A stretch of DNA of 64,000 nucleotides from NCBI GenBank assembly GCA_035192965.1, contig CP136571.1, positions 702,501 to 766,500 on the forward strand, given 5' to 3'. The stretch is from Fuscovulum sp. Its GTDB lineage: Bacteria > Pseudomonadota > Alphaproteobacteria > Rhodobacterales > Rhodobacteraceae. A program made the translations under genes and the position numbers. The notes below the pieces were generated by a model. The model searched no databases. It saw nothing but the letters and a program-made list of their open reading frames with translations, and had not been told where the DNA came from. Positions 48,965 through 58,378 of the stretch are shown piece after piece (within the stretch, counting starts at the first letter, position 1; each line of letters starts with the position of its first letter).

Positions 48965-49819
48965 ATGCGTGTAACCTCGATCCTGTTTGCCCTTGTAGGC
49001 CTTGGCGTTGCTGCCGGATCGGCGCAATTGGCGCGGGATCTGCTGGTTACGCCAGCGGCGACGGCCAGTTCGGAGAAGCCTGACCTGGTGACGATCGTCA
49101 CGACATCGAAAGAAATCGGGCGGGGCGATGTGTTGCAGGCGCAGCATTTTACCACGCAGGTCTGGCCGCGGTCAGCGCTGCCGGTGGATGCCTTTACCGA
49201 GCTGGAGGATCTGTTGCCGCCCCCGGACGGCAAGCCGCGCCGGGCCCTTCGGTCGATGGTGGCGGGCGAGGTCGTGCTGGCGTCAAAGGTTTCGGACTTT
49301 GGTGAGAAGGTGACCATTGTGCAGTCGATCACGCCCGGAGCGCGGGCGATGTCGATCAAGGTCGATGCGGTCACTGCGGTGGGCGGTTTGGTGACGCCGG
49401 GCGATTTCGTCGACATTCTGCTGACGCGGGGGGACGATGCCACGCTGGTGACAGACACGATCATGCGCAAGGTCAAGGTTCTGGCCGTTGACCAAAGCTC
49501 GGACGAATTGAATGAAGCCCCGGAGATTGCCGCTACCGTGACGGTGGAGGTCACGCCGGAGGAAGGGCAGGTTCTGGCGCTGGCCCAGAGGGCGGGTTCG
49601 TTGAGCCTGGCTTTGCGGACGCCTGATACCGCCGAAGGCCCGCCGATTGACCGGCTGCGGCTGAGCGATCTGGTGCCGGAGCCGGCCCCACCACCGCCGG
49701 AACCTGTGGTCGTCGAGGCGGCCCCGGTCGTGGCCGTGGCCCCCGCTCCGCCGCCGCGCAAGACGGTTGTGATCCGGCGCGGAACGGATGCGCAGGAAGA
49801 AGTGACCCTGAGAAACTGA
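48965..49819 (+). CDS. cpaB: Flp pilus assembly protein CpaB (RcpC)
   Basis: 284 residues. An N-terminal membrane anchor (SILFALVGLGVAAGSAQLA) is followed by a SAF domain (TTSKEIGRGDVLQAQHFTTQVWP ... RSMVAGEVVLASKVS) and the CpaB/RcpC block with GGLVTPGDFVDILLTR. A Pro/Ala/Val-rich segment near 235-268 precedes the tail. ATG 48965 has GGAGG 6 nt upstream. CpaB links the secretin to the inner-membrane machinery; no cpaC secretin follows here. Confidence 0.9.
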   Translation: MRVTSILFALVGLGVAAGSAQLARDLLVTPAATASSEKPDLVTIVTTSKEIGRGDVLQAQHFTTQVWPRSALPVDAFTELEDLLPPPDGKPRRALRSMVAGEVVLASKVSDFGEKVTIVQSITPGARAMSIKVDAVTAVGGLVTPGDFVDILLTRGDDATLVTDTIMRKVKVLAVDQSSDELNEAPEIAATVTVEVTPEEGQVLALAQRAGSLSLALRTPDTAEGPPIDRLRLSDLVPEPAPPPPEPVVVEAAPVVAVAPAPPPRKTVVIRRGTDAQEEVTLRN

Positions 49820-49909
49820 CTTTGCCTTGCGTCCGAGTGCGGCCCCCGTTCAGCCCCTCCGAATCCAGCCCCCGAGTTCAACCCCCGAGCCTCATGAGGT
49901 GAACCCGCC

Positions 49910-51412
49910 ATGTCATGCCTGCCTTTCCCCTTGTTCCGAATGCCGGGCTGCCTGCGCCGCTTTGCGGCGGATCAGGGCGGGGCTGTTCTGGTGATGTGGG
50001 GGATGTTTCTGGCGGTGGCCTTCGGGTTTCTGGCGCTCGCGGTGGATTTCGGCCGCGTGGCCAGTACCCAGAGCGAGATGCAATCCTATGCTGATCAGGT
50101 AGCGCTTGCCGCTGCGGGCGAGTTGGACGGGCGGACGGACTCCATCACCCGCGCCACGGTTGCGGCGGATCGCTTGATCCGGGATTGGCAGACCTATGCT
50201 GCGGGCGACCGTGCGCTTGGGGGGGCAGCGGACTTCCGACTGGCCTTTCTGACCACATTGCCCAGCAGCGATACGGCGGCCGCCGCGGCCACGACCGCCG
50301 ATGCGCGGCTGGCGCGCTATGTTCAGGTGACCGTGGCAACCGCGACGGTGCCCACTCCCTTTGCGGCGGTGGCCTCGACGTTGCGCGGTGCGGCCGTGAC
50401 ATCAAATTTCGAAGTGGCGGCCTCGGCGACGGCGGGTCCGGCTGCCTATGCCTGCGACGTGACGCCGTTGATGTTCTGTGTTCCGAGCGGATGGCGGGCG
50501 GATGCCAATCGCGGCGATCAGATCACCCTGCGGTCGGGTGGGCAAGGCGCGGCCTGGGGGCCCGGGAATTTCGGCTTTCTTGATCCGTCCAGCCTGCCGA
50601 CCGATGCCGAAGGCCCATGCGCCCTTGCGACCGGCGCGCAACTCTATCGCTGCCTTGTCGGGGCGGAACGGGCCGTCACGGCCTGTATCCGCACCGATCA
50701 GGGCGTCAACACCCTGACCGGGCAGCGTGTGGGCTTGGCCGAGGCATTCAATACCCGATTTGACCATTTCAGCGGGTCGATGCAGACCCTGCGAAACGAT
50801 CCGGCCTATCGTCCGGCACCCAACACCGTGCAAGGCACGCTGCCGAGGCGGCCGGGCAATGGCAACGCACCCCGCCCGGCCTGCCGCGGGAACAACGTCG
50901 AGGTGTCGGATGCGATGGCCTTGCCGCGTGATACCTGCATTGTATCAGGGACTTGCGGGCGGTTCGGGGATGGCAGTTGGAACCGCGGCGCTTATGTCGC
51001 GATGAACCATAACGGCGTGTATCCTGCGGGAACCAACGCGACCAGCACCCGCTATGCGATGTATCTGGCCGAGATTGCGGCCGCGCGCAGCAGGACGGCA
51101 CCGAACAACGTGCCCCTTCCGGGCCGGCAGGAAACCGGGGCACCGCAATGCCACGCGCTTGGCCCGACAAACGATCCGGACCGACGGACAGTGATTGCGG
51201 CGGCGATCGATTGTGCGGCCAACGACATTCGTGGAAGCACCAGCAATGTCGTGCCGCTGGAGTATGTCCAGCTTTTCATGACAGAACCCGTCGCCACCCC
51301 GGGCGGCGGCTCGGACGCCGAAATCATGGTCGAGGTCATTCGCAGCGCGGGGGGTCTTGGCTCCGGCGCGACGACGGGTACCTACCGCGAAATCGTACAG
51401 TTGTATCGGTGA
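49910..51412 (+). CDS. tadG: TadG-like pilus protein
   Basis: 500 residues. The N-terminus FAADQGGAVLVMWGMFLAVAFGFLALAVDFGR is the TadG/TadE-type anchor: a Gly before a hydrophobic stretch that may be processed like a prepilin. It is followed by a coiled segment STQSEMQSYADQVALAAAGELDG and a large extracytoplasmic region with eight cysteines. Large TadG proteins carry a VWA domain; I do not see a clean MIDAS motif here. AGGTGA precedes ATG 49910. The stop overlaps the next gene's possible GTG start. Confidence 0.78.
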   Translation: MSCLPFPLFRMPGCLRRFAADQGGAVLVMWGMFLAVAFGFLALAVDFGRVASTQSEMQSYADQVALAAAGELDGRTDSITRATVAADRLIRDWQTYAAGDRALGGAADFRLAFLTTLPSSDTAAAAATTADARLARYVQVTVATATVPTPFAAVASTLRGAAVTSNFEVAASATAGPAAYACDVTPLMFCVPSGWRADANRGDQITLRSGGQGAAWGPGNFGFLDPSSLPTDAEGPCALATGAQLYRCLVGAERAVTACIRTDQGVNTLTGQRVGLAEAFNTRFDHFSGSMQTLRNDPAYRPAPNTVQGTLPRRPGNGNAPRPACRGNNVEVSDAMALPRDTCIVSGTCGRFGDGSWNRGAYVAMNHNGVYPAGTNATSTRYAMYLAEIAAARSRTAPNNVPLPGRQETGAPQCHALGPTNDPDRRTVIAAAIDCAANDIRGSTSNVVPLEYVQLFMTEPVATPGGGSDAEIMVEVIRSAGGLGSGATTGTYREIVQLYR

Positions 51413-51417
51413 TCGCG

Positions 51418-51915
51418 ATGGCGCTGTTCCCCCACCTCCGCCGCTTTGCAAACGACCGTTCGGGCGCGGCGCTGGTCGAATTCGCTCTGGCGCTGCCGCT
51501 GATCATTCTGGTGAGCTATATCAGCATCGATGGGCTGCGGCTGATGTGGTCTTATCAGGCTGCAACCGCGGGGGTGCATGAAGCGACGCGCTATCTGGCG
51601 CGCGTGGCTCCGGGTGATATCTGCGAAACGGGCGGGACGCTGAGCAGTTTTGACGCGGCGCTGTTCACCATGGTCGATGGTGCAGGCGGCGGGCAAAGCG
51701 TGTTTGGTCGCGATGCCGAACTGCTGGGGGTGACGACGAGCCTCCGCTGCGTGGCGGATGCGGGATTGCGGCAACCTCAGGTGCCTGTGGTGACAGTATC
51801 GGCTGATCTGCGCATGTTCCTGCCGCTTCACCTTGTCTTGTCGCAGCTGGCAGGAACGGATGCGGCGGTCTTTACGGCGCGGATCGAGGAACAGGCGAGG
51901 GTTTACGGACTATGA
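51418..51915 (+). CDS. TadE-like minor pseudopilin (first)
   Basis: 165 residues. The N-terminus FANDRSGAALVEFALALPLIILVSYISIDGLRLMW has the pseudopilin pattern G-AALVEF with Glu at +5 and a hydrophobic helix. ATG 51418 is used; GTG 51409, overlapping the tadG stop as GTGA, would add three residues. Overlaps the next TadE-like gene by 4 nt. Confidence 0.83.
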   Translation: MALFPHLRRFANDRSGAALVEFALALPLIILVSYISIDGLRLMWSYQAATAGVHEATRYLARVAPGDICETGGTLSSFDAALFTMVDGAGGGQSVFGRDAELLGVTTSLRCVADAGLRQPQVPVVTVSADLRMFLPLHLVLSQLAGTDAAVFTARIEEQARVYGL

Positions 51916-52556
51916 CCCCGCTGCGCGCCCGTCATCGCCTTGCTGCACGCCTGCGCCGCTTTGCCGGGGATGAGGGCGGTGCCACGCTGATCGAGTTTTC
52001 GCTGGTGGTGTTGCTCTTTCTGTTCCTGCTGTTTGCCATCATCGATTTCGGGCGGCTTGCCCACACCTGGGCCGCCGCGCAAAAGGCCACGCAGGTCGCG
52101 GCACGGATCGCGGCAGTGCGCCCACCGGCCTGTGCGGGTGTTCCGGTGCTGAACAGCCGGGGGGCGGCGGGGGCCGGGATCACGTTTGGTACCTTGTGCC
52201 GGGCGGGGGCGGGCATCTGCGCCGATCCGGGGCCTGCCAGTTGTTCCGGGGTAAGCACGAATGCGACGACCGCCGAGATCTTTGCCAAGATCCGCCCGCT
52301 GCTGCCGGCCGGGGCGACCGAAGGCAACCTGCGGTTCACCTATCGGTTCGATCCGAACCTCGGGTTCTTGGGTGGGCCTTATGTGCCGATGGTGACGGTC
52401 GATCTACAGGGGTTGGAGTTCGTCTTCGTGTCCAACCTTGGCCTGATGATCACGCCGATCACAGGCCAGCCAACAACTTTGGGGGCAAACATCCCGCTGC
52501 CCCGGATGTCGATTTCGGTGCCGGGCGAGGACCTGGCGCTGGGAACGGCCGGGTAG
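51912..52556 (+). CDS. TadE-like minor pseudopilin (second)
   Basis: 214 residues. Again a TadE N-terminus: FAGDEGGATLIEFSLVVLLFLFLLFAIIDFGRLAH with G-ATLIEF. The mature part has four cysteines, including VRPPACAGVP and TLCRAGAGICADPGPASC. Coupled to the previous gene through ATGA (51912-51915). TadE/F/G are thought to set pilus initiation and anchoring. Confidence 0.83.
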   Translation: MTPLRARHRLAARLRRFAGDEGGATLIEFSLVVLLFLFLLFAIIDFGRLAHTWAAAQKATQVAARIAAVRPPACAGVPVLNSRGAAGAGITFGTLCRAGAGICADPGPASCSGVSTNATTAEIFAKIRPLLPAGATEGNLRFTYRFDPNLGFLGGPYVPMVTVDLQGLEFVFVSNLGLMITPITGQPTTLGANIPLPRMSISVPGEDLALGTAG

Positions 52557-52577
52557 GGAACGCGACAGGAGATGGTT

Positions 52578-53597
52578 ATGAGCGACAGTCTTTTCTTCAG
52601 AACAAGCCGCGCCGAACGTGAAATGCCCCCGCTGCGAGGGGAGGACGGGCTGAACGATGCGGTGATCCCGCTGGCGCTGCACCGGGCCCAGCTTGACCTG
52701 GCCAAGGGCCCGGGGCACGAGGCGGCGCCGATTCCGCGGGTGAGCCCAGCATCCGCGCCGCTGCAGGAAGCGCCTGCCAATGCCGAAGGCCCGATCGCAC
52801 CTGCCGTGAAAGAGAAGCCGCAGGCGGTTGCGACGTCGCCAGCTGACCCCGTGTTTCGCAATCGGGGGCGTTTGTACCTTGTGTCGCGGTCGCGCGGTGG
52901 TGTGGGGGCCACGACTTTTGCGGTGAACCTTGCGCTTGGCCTGTGTCAGACGACGCAGAAAGCGAAACGGCGCGTGGCGATTGTCGACTTTGATCTGCAG
53001 TTTGGCACGCTGGGAAGCAGCCTCGATCTTGCAGATAAAGGCGGGCTTCTGGCGCTTGCGCAGCTGGATTACGAACCCGATGTGCATGCCATCCGTGCCG
53101 CCCTGCAATTGCACGAGAGCGGGCTTTCGGTTCTGCCTGCACCGCGTCATCCCGTGCCGCTGGATGCGCTGGATGCGGCGCGCGTGCAATCGATCATCGA
53201 CGCCCTGCTGGAGAGCCATGATGCTGTTGTGGTCGATCTGCCGCCCGCGCTGGTTGACTGGCTTGAGCCGCTGCTGCGACGGGCAGAGCGGCTGTTCATG
53301 GTGACCGACCTTGCCGTCACGTCGATCGACTGTGCCAAGCGCATTCTGGACACTTTCCGTGAGGATGCGCCAGAGTTGCGGGTCGATATCATCGTGGGGC
53401 GCGAAAAGAAGCCGCTGTTTGGCGGGCGGCTTCACCGTGAGATTGTGACGGCCCTCAATCAGCCGCTGCGCCATTGGCTTCCCTTTGATCCGAAGCGGGC
53501 ACGGCTGGCACTCGATCGTGGCGAACCGCTGTTGAAGATGCAGCCGCGTGGTGCCTGGTCGCGGGGCATTCGCAAGATTGTGGGAGGGCTTGAGTGA
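52578..53597 (+). CDS. cpaE: TadZ/CpaE-like atypical ParA ATPase
   Basis: 339 residues. After a 90-residue variable N-terminus the P-loop reads SRSRGGVGATTFAVNLALG: the deviant Walker A of TadZ/CpaE, lacking the second lysine of classical ParA. Walker B is VAIVDFDLQFGTLGSSLDL. It localises the pilus machine at the pole. The usual response-regulator receiver domain of CpaE is not evident. ATG 52578 has AGGAG 6 nt upstream; ATG 52572 is less well placed. Confidence 0.87.
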   Translation: MSDSLFFRTSRAEREMPPLRGEDGLNDAVIPLALHRAQLDLAKGPGHEAAPIPRVSPASAPLQEAPANAEGPIAPAVKEKPQAVATSPADPVFRNRGRLYLVSRSRGGVGATTFAVNLALGLCQTTQKAKRRVAIVDFDLQFGTLGSSLDLADKGGLLALAQLDYEPDVHAIRAALQLHESGLSVLPAPRHPVPLDALDAARVQSIIDALLESHDAVVVDLPPALVDWLEPLLRRAERLFMVTDLAVTSIDCAKRILDTFREDAPELRVDIIVGREKKPLFGGRLHREIVTALNQPLRHWLPFDPKRARLALDRGEPLLKMQPRGAWSRGIRKIVGGLE

Positions 53598-53642
53598 TGG
53601 TCCTGCGCGATGCCCAACCCAACCGAAACAGGAAATGACGCC

Positions 53643-55049
53643 ATGTTCAGGGATTTTGTAAGCCGGCGCGCGGAAGCAAGGGCCGAGGCATCAAAGCAAG
53701 AGGCGGTATCGGGGGCGCTGCGCGTGGTGCCAGCCCAGACCGACGTTGCGCCGAAACAGCGTCTGAACGAGGTGGATGCCACGTTGCGCGCGCGGCTTGA
53801 TCTGAAGTCGCGGCTGCATGAGGTGTTGCTGAGCCGGTTGAACCTTTCGGTGCTGGACCGGGTCGAACGGTCAGAACTGAAGGCGGAAATCGGTGCGCTT
53901 GTGCAGGATTTTCTGGCGACCGAGAACCGCCCCATGCGGGCAGAGGATGCCGAGAAGCTGACGGATGAGCTTCTGGATGAAGTGATGGGGCTGGGGCCGC
54001 TGGAACCGCTGCTGGCCGATCCCAGCGTGGCGGATGTATTGGTGAACTCTTACCGCAATGTCTATGTCGAACGGCATGGTCTGCTGGAACGGGTTCCGGT
54101 GCAATTTCGGGACGAACGGCACCTGCTGCGGATCATCGACAAGATCGTCAGCCGGGTCGGACGTCGGGTGGATGAAAGCCAGCCCTGGGTGGATGCGCGG
54201 CTGGAAGATGGGAGCCGCGTGAACGCGATCATCCGCCCCTGCGCCATTGATGGGCCGACGCTTTCGATCCGCAAATTCTCACGCGATCCGCTGACGCTTG
54301 AACGGCTTGTGGAACGTGGTGCCTTATCCGAACAGGCCGTGCGGGTGTTGATGGCGCTGGTCGAGTCGCGGCTGAACGTTCTGATTTCGGGGGGAACCGG
54401 ATCTGGCAAGACCACGATGCTGAACGCGTTGTCCAGCTTCATCGACCCCCGCCAGAGGATCGTCACGATCGAGGATGCCGCCGAATTGCAGTTGCGGCAG
54501 GAACATGTGGTTCGTCTGGAAACGCGCCCTGCAAATCTTGAAGGCGCAGCCGCCGTCACCCAGCGGGATCTGGTCCGCAATGCGCTGCGGATGCGGCCTG
54601 ACCGGATCATTGTGGGCGAAGTGCGCGGGTCCGAGGCGTTTGACATGCTGCAGGCGATGAACACCGGCCATGACGGATCGATGACGACCATCCACGCAAA
54701 TACGGCGCGGGACGCGCTATCGCGGCTGGAGCAGATGGTGGCGATGATGGGGGGCGAGATGCCCATATCGGTGGTGCGCCAGCAGGTCGCATCGGGGATC
54801 AATGTCGTGCTGCAGCTTGCGCGTCTGCCCGATGGATCGCGGCGCGTGATTTCCGTTTCCGAGATAACCGGGATGGAGGGCGACGTCATCAGCATGCAGG
54901 ACATCTATCGCTTTCGCCAGACGGGGCGGGCGTCGGATGGAACCATCCTAGGCGGGTTTGCCGCAACAGGCATTCGCCCAAAATTCGCCGAACGGCTGGA
55001 AGCATCCGGCTTCAGCCTGGCGGGCGAGATTTTTGCCGAAGGGGTGTAG
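53643..55049 (+). CDS. cpaF: Tad secretion ATPase TadA/CpaF
   Basis: 468-residue hexameric ATPase powering pilus assembly. Walker A is [16 protein letters not shown] (about 250), followed by the Asp box VTIEDAAEL, Walker [18 protein letters not shown] and the His box [22 protein letters not shown] 53643 has CAGGAAA upstream; ATG 53610 lacks a ribosome site. Confidence 0.94.
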   Translation: MFRDFVSRRAEARAEASKQEAVSGALRVVPAQTDVAPKQRLNEVDATLRARLDLKSRLHEVLLSRLNLSVLDRVERSELKAEIGALVQDFLATENRPMRAEDAEKLTDELLDEVMGLGPLEPLLADPSVADVLVNSYRNVYVERHGLLERVPVQFRDERHLLRIIDKIVSRVGRRVDESQPWVDARLEDGSRVNAIIRPCAIDGPTLSIRKFSRDPLTLERLVERGALSEQAVRVLMALVESRLNVLISGGTGSGKTTMLNALSSFIDPRQRIVTIEDAAELQLRQEHVVRLETRPANLEGAAAVTQRDLVRNALRMRPDRIIVGEVRGSEAFDMLQAMNTGHDGSMTTIHANTARDALSRLEQMVAMMGGEMPISVVRQQVASGINVVLQLARLPDGSRRVISVSEITGMEGDVISMQDIYRFRQTGRASDGTILGGFAATGIRPKFAERLEASGFSLAGEIFAEGV

Positions 55050-55058
55050 GGAACCATC

Positions 55059-56012
55059 ATGCTGTCGCAGATCAATCCGGAAATCCTGTTGATGGGGGGC
55101 GTATTCCTTGGCGTCATCCTGTTGATGGAGGGCTTGCGCCAACTGCTTTCCCGGCGCGAAACAACGGGTGAGGCCCGGTCGCGACGGATGAAGATGATCG
55201 TTTCCGGGCAGGGGCTGACCGAGCGGCTGGAGTTGCTGACACCACAGCGGAAGGGATCACCCATTCCGGGCTGGCGAGAGTTGGAGACGCTGCTGGCGGA
55301 AGCCGGCATGTCGGTGCAGCCGGGGCTGTGGCTTGCGGGGATGGGTATGTCCTGCCTGCTGATTTCCGGGGTGGCGAGCCAGTTCGCGCCCGGGCCAGCA
55401 GTGTTTCCGCTTGCCTTTGCGGTGTCCTTCGGGGTGCCGACCCTTGTCTTGCTGGGTATTCGCGACCAGCGGCGGCAGCGGCTGGTCCAACAGCTTCCCG
55501 ATGCGCTTGACCTTATGGCGCGGAGCCTGCGGTCGGGATACCCGCTGAGCGCATCGATCCGGACGGTGGCCGAGTCGATGCAGGATCCGATTGCGACAGA
55601 GTTCGGCATCGTGGTGGATCAGATTTCCTATGGCGATGAATTGGTCGTCGCCATGCGGAAGTTGTCGGGTCGCGTACCGACCGAGGATTTCCGTTATCTG
55701 GCCGCCAGCGTAGCAATCCAGCACGGAACGGGTGGCAATCTGGGGCGCGTATTGACCCTGTTGTCACAAGTGATCCGGGGTCGGGCCATGATGCGGCGCA
55801 AGATCAAGGCGATGTCGGCCGAAGGCCGCATATCGGCGCTGATCCTGTCGTGCATCCCCTTTCTGATGGTGGGTCTGAATTCGATCATCACGCCGGAATA
55901 CTATGGCGGTGTCGTTGAGGATCCGATGTTTCTGCCGCTGGCGGGCGTCGCAATCGGCCTGATCGTGACCAATGCGCTGGTCATGGCGAAACTGGTGTCG
56001 TTCAAGATCTGA
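55059..56012 (+). CDS. tadB: Tad inner-membrane platform protein TadB
   Basis: 317 residues with a GspF/T2SSF domain. One N-terminal span (ILLMGGVFLGVILLMEGLRQLL), a cytoplasmic region with LPDALDLMARSLRSGYPLSASIRTV, and two C-terminal spans. It starts 9 nt after cpaF. With TadC it forms the membrane platform turned by TadA. Confidence 0.92.
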   Translation: MLSQINPEILLMGGVFLGVILLMEGLRQLLSRRETTGEARSRRMKMIVSGQGLTERLELLTPQRKGSPIPGWRELETLLAEAGMSVQPGLWLAGMGMSCLLISGVASQFAPGPAVFPLAFAVSFGVPTLVLLGIRDQRRQRLVQQLPDALDLMARSLRSGYPLSASIRTVAESMQDPIATEFGIVVDQISYGDELVVAMRKLSGRVPTEDFRYLAASVAIQHGTGGNLGRVLTLLSQVIRGRAMMRRKIKAMSAEGRISALILSCIPFLMVGLNSIITPEYYGGVVEDPMFLPLAGVAIGLIVTNALVMAKLVSFKI

Positions 56013-56027
56013 GCGGGAGGGAGTGCC

Positions 56028-57002
56028 ATGGTCTGGCTGGAAGCGTTCATCCTGAAAAGCGGGGTTCCGCCGATCCTGCTGGTGGCGGGGGTCTTTATCT
56101 TCGGCCTTGTGCTGTTGGCGGTCGCGGCGCTGCTTGTGGTCCGCGACCGCAACCGCAGCCGCGTTCTGCGCAGGCTGCGGGGGAGCGACGGATCGGCGTT
56201 GCCGGTGCTGCGCGAGGTTGAAGCTGCGGATGGGGTTTTGGACCGGGTTTTTGTTCCAAGTGCGGCGGAGGAGCGCGGCAAGCTGCGGCGCGATCTGGCC
56301 CATGCCGGGTTTCGCGCGCCGAATGCGGCGCTGATGTTCAACCTTATCCGGTTCGGGGTTGGGGTTGTTCTGCCACTGGTTATTGCGTTGATCTATCTGT
56401 TCCCGACCAAGCTGCATTTGCCGGTTGTGCTCATGGCGCGGTTGCCCCCGCTTAGCCTTGAACAGGTAATGCTTATCTGCGCGCTTATCCTGACGGTTGG
56501 TTTCTATGGGCCAAGCATCTGGCTTGCTGCGCGCGCCTCCGAGCGGCGGACCCGGATCGAGATGTCCTTTCCCAATACGCTGGACCTGTTGCAGGTGGGG
56601 GTTGAGGCGGGACTCGCCTTCGACGCGGCGCTTGCGCGTGTTGGGGATGAGTTGATGGAGGTGGCCCCTGATATCTGCACCGAATTCCATGTCGTGCAGA
56701 AAGAGATTCTTGCAGGACGCGATCGGGAGTCGACCTATCGAGATATGGCGGATCGGCTTGGGATCGACGAGGCTTATGGGTTCGTCAACGTCGTGATGCA
56801 ATCCATGCGCTTTGGCACGAGTATGAGCACCGCGTTGCTGGCCTATTCGGCCGACATGCGCCAGCGCCGCGAGTTGCGAGCGCAGGAAAAGGCGAACCGT
56901 TTGCCGGTGCTGATGTCTGCGGTCATGGCGGGACTGATGATGCCGGCGCTCTTGATCGTGACGATCGGGCCGGTCGTGCTGCGGTATATTGCGCAACAAT
57001 AG
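56028..57002 (+). CDS. tadC: Tad inner-membrane platform protein TadC
   Basis: 324 residues. N-terminal spans, a T2SSF domain with FPNTLDLLQVGVEAGLAFDAALARV and MSTALLAYSADMRQRRELRAQEKANRLPV, and a C-terminal span ending LLIVTIGPVVLRYI. Last recognisable gene of the tad locus; no TadD lipoprotein follows. Confidence 0.92.
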   Translation: MVWLEAFILKSGVPPILLVAGVFIFGLVLLAVAALLVVRDRNRSRVLRRLRGSDGSALPVLREVEAADGVLDRVFVPSAAEERGKLRRDLAHAGFRAPNAALMFNLIRFGVGVVLPLVIALIYLFPTKLHLPVVLMARLPPLSLEQVMLICALILTVGFYGPSIWLAARASERRTRIEMSFPNTLDLLQVGVEAGLAFDAALARVGDELMEVAPDICTEFHVVQKEILAGRDRESTYRDMADRLGIDEAYGFVNVVMQSMRFGTSMSTALLAYSADMRQRRELRAQEKANRLPVLMSAVMAGLMMPALLIVTIGPVVLRYIAQQ

Positions 57003-57559
57003 ACCAAGCTTTGTTTGAGGGGACCTGACTTTGCCTCAGAGTTAGCGGGCAAAAGTGGCCGCGCTTCCAGAGGCAACGCAGACAGGCCGATACCGTTTCA
57101 TCGGGGAGTTGCCGGATACAGTCGTGGCAGAAGAATAGCGACGGGCGGTTACTTGGGGATTGTTCCACCGACTGCTTGACGGTGTTGACGGCATCGAGAT
57201 TTGCGGTTCGATGTCGGCAATGGATCGAAACGTTCAGCCAAAGCTGAGAAGGGGTTGATGAAGGATCGACTTCCGTCCCGCGTCCTTTGGCCATTGGTTC
57301 TGGCGAATGCCACAAACCGGGATCCCACAAAACTGCCGCTGAAACCGTTCTTGCCGAAGGGCAGTGTTCAGCCGTGTTCGTTCAAAACAGCGCGTTCGAC
57401 GCAAGGGGTGGAGAACATCAGCCGGCCTTTTGCGCCATTTGCGCTGAATGCGGCGGAAGCTGACATTCGTTGCCACCTGGGTAGGTGAATTAAACGAACT
57501 GGCCTGCGTTAGGGCTGCATCAAGCGGATGGCGTTGTCCTTTATGATCACCGACGGTTC
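57003..57559. other. Region after tadC without a recognised gene
   Basis: 557 nt. The longest frame (57201-57488, plus, 95 codons) has no recognisable motif, poor third-position GC and no ribosome site. It may be decayed sequence. No terminator-like hairpin found directly after tadC. Confidence 0.5.
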
Positions 57560-58162
57560 TTAGAACGTAGGTGGGGTATTGATCCACAGGATGCGTGCAA
57601 GCGTGCTGCCGATGTTGCGATAGCCGTGCGGCCGCTCGGACCGGAAGTGAAAGCTGTCGCCCGGCCCCAATTGCCAACGTTGATCGTCCACGACAAGTTC
57701 CACAAGGCCGTCCAGAACATAGCCCACTTCCTCGCCCTGATGCGAGATCAGGCCATCCGAAGCCCCGCCGGGCGCAATTTCATGGATGTCAGCCTGCAGG
57801 GTGACGCCTGGGGCGTGGGGGATCACACGTTCAAGCACCACGCCGTCGCCGTGCCGCAGGTTGCCATCGTTCAGACGCGGGCGTCGGCCCGCGCGTTGCA
57901 CGATTTCAGGGCTGCTTTGATCATCAAACAAGGCTGCGATGTTGACGGACAGCGCCTGTGCCAGCCGCCGCAGCAGGGTGATTGACGGGTTCACTTTGCC
58001 CGTTTCGATCTTGCACAGCATGCTTTCCGAACACCCGGCACGGGTCGCAACCTGATCCAGCGTTAAGTCCAGAAGTCGCCTGCGGGCACGCAGGGTGTGA
58101 CCGACATGTTCCGTCGGCCGAGATTCGGATGATTCAAGTTTCTTGAATTTTGATAAAGTCAC
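57560..58162 (-). CDS. XRE-family regulator with C-terminal cupin domain
   Basis: 200 residues. HTH (about 20-75): LRARRRLLDLTLDQVATRAG then CSESMLCKIETGKVNPSITLLRRLAQALSV, the XRE pattern. The cupin domain (about 105-195) contains GEEVGYVLDGLVELVVDDQRWQLGPGDSFHF and RPHGYRNIGS. GTG 58162 is chosen from GGGAGC 8 nt upstream; the frame extends 38 codons further without a signal. PuuR-like regulators of this design sense amines or amides. Divergent from the amide/urea importer that it probably controls. Confidence 0.86.
   Translation of the reverse strand: MTLSKFKKLESSESRPTEHVGHTLRARRRLLDLTLDQVATRAGCSESMLCKIETGKVNPSITLLRRLAQALSVNIAALFDDQSSPEIVQRAGRRPRLNDGNLRHGDGVVLERVIPHAPGVTLQADIHEIAPGGASDGLISHQGEEVGYVLDGLVELVVDDQRWQLGPGDSFHFRSERPHGYRNIGSTLARILWINTPPTF
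58132..58148. promoter_or_regulatory. Palindrome at the start of the XRE-cupin gene
   Basis: ATTCAAG-TTT-CTTGAAT is a perfect inverted repeat located 15-31 nt inside the regulator's coding sequence. A site here would suit autorepression. Candidate only. Confidence 0.4.
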
Positions 58163-58282
58163 CAGTTTGCTCCCAACCTCGGAACTTGTGCTGCGCGCCC
58201 GAAAACATCCCAAAAATGGGCGATATTCGCAAATTCTTTCATCACGTTCGAATCCATGAGTTTTTCTGTACGGCAAAAACGT

Positions 58283-58300
58283 TGACTGTAATTCAAGTCA
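58283..58300. promoter_or_regulatory. Inverted repeat upstream of urtA
   Basis: TGACT-N8-AGTCA lies about 80 nt before the urtA start in the 216-nt divergent gap. The half-spacing of about one and a quarter turns fits a dimeric regulator. Candidate operator, not proven. Confidence 0.4.
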
Positions 58301-58378
58301 GCAAACTTCCTGAGTGCGTAGACAAGCCTAGCCGCAGACAAACCGCCCGACAACTGGGCGCACAACATGGAGAGTGGA

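Noticed and set aside
52860..52930. Broken Walker A in the TadZ/CpaE protein
   Set aside because: GGVGATT without the classical lysine is the normal form of this atypical ParA subgroup.
57201..57488. 95-codon plus-strand frame after tadC
   Set aside because: No ribosome site, no motif and atypical codon use; treated as non-coding or decayed.
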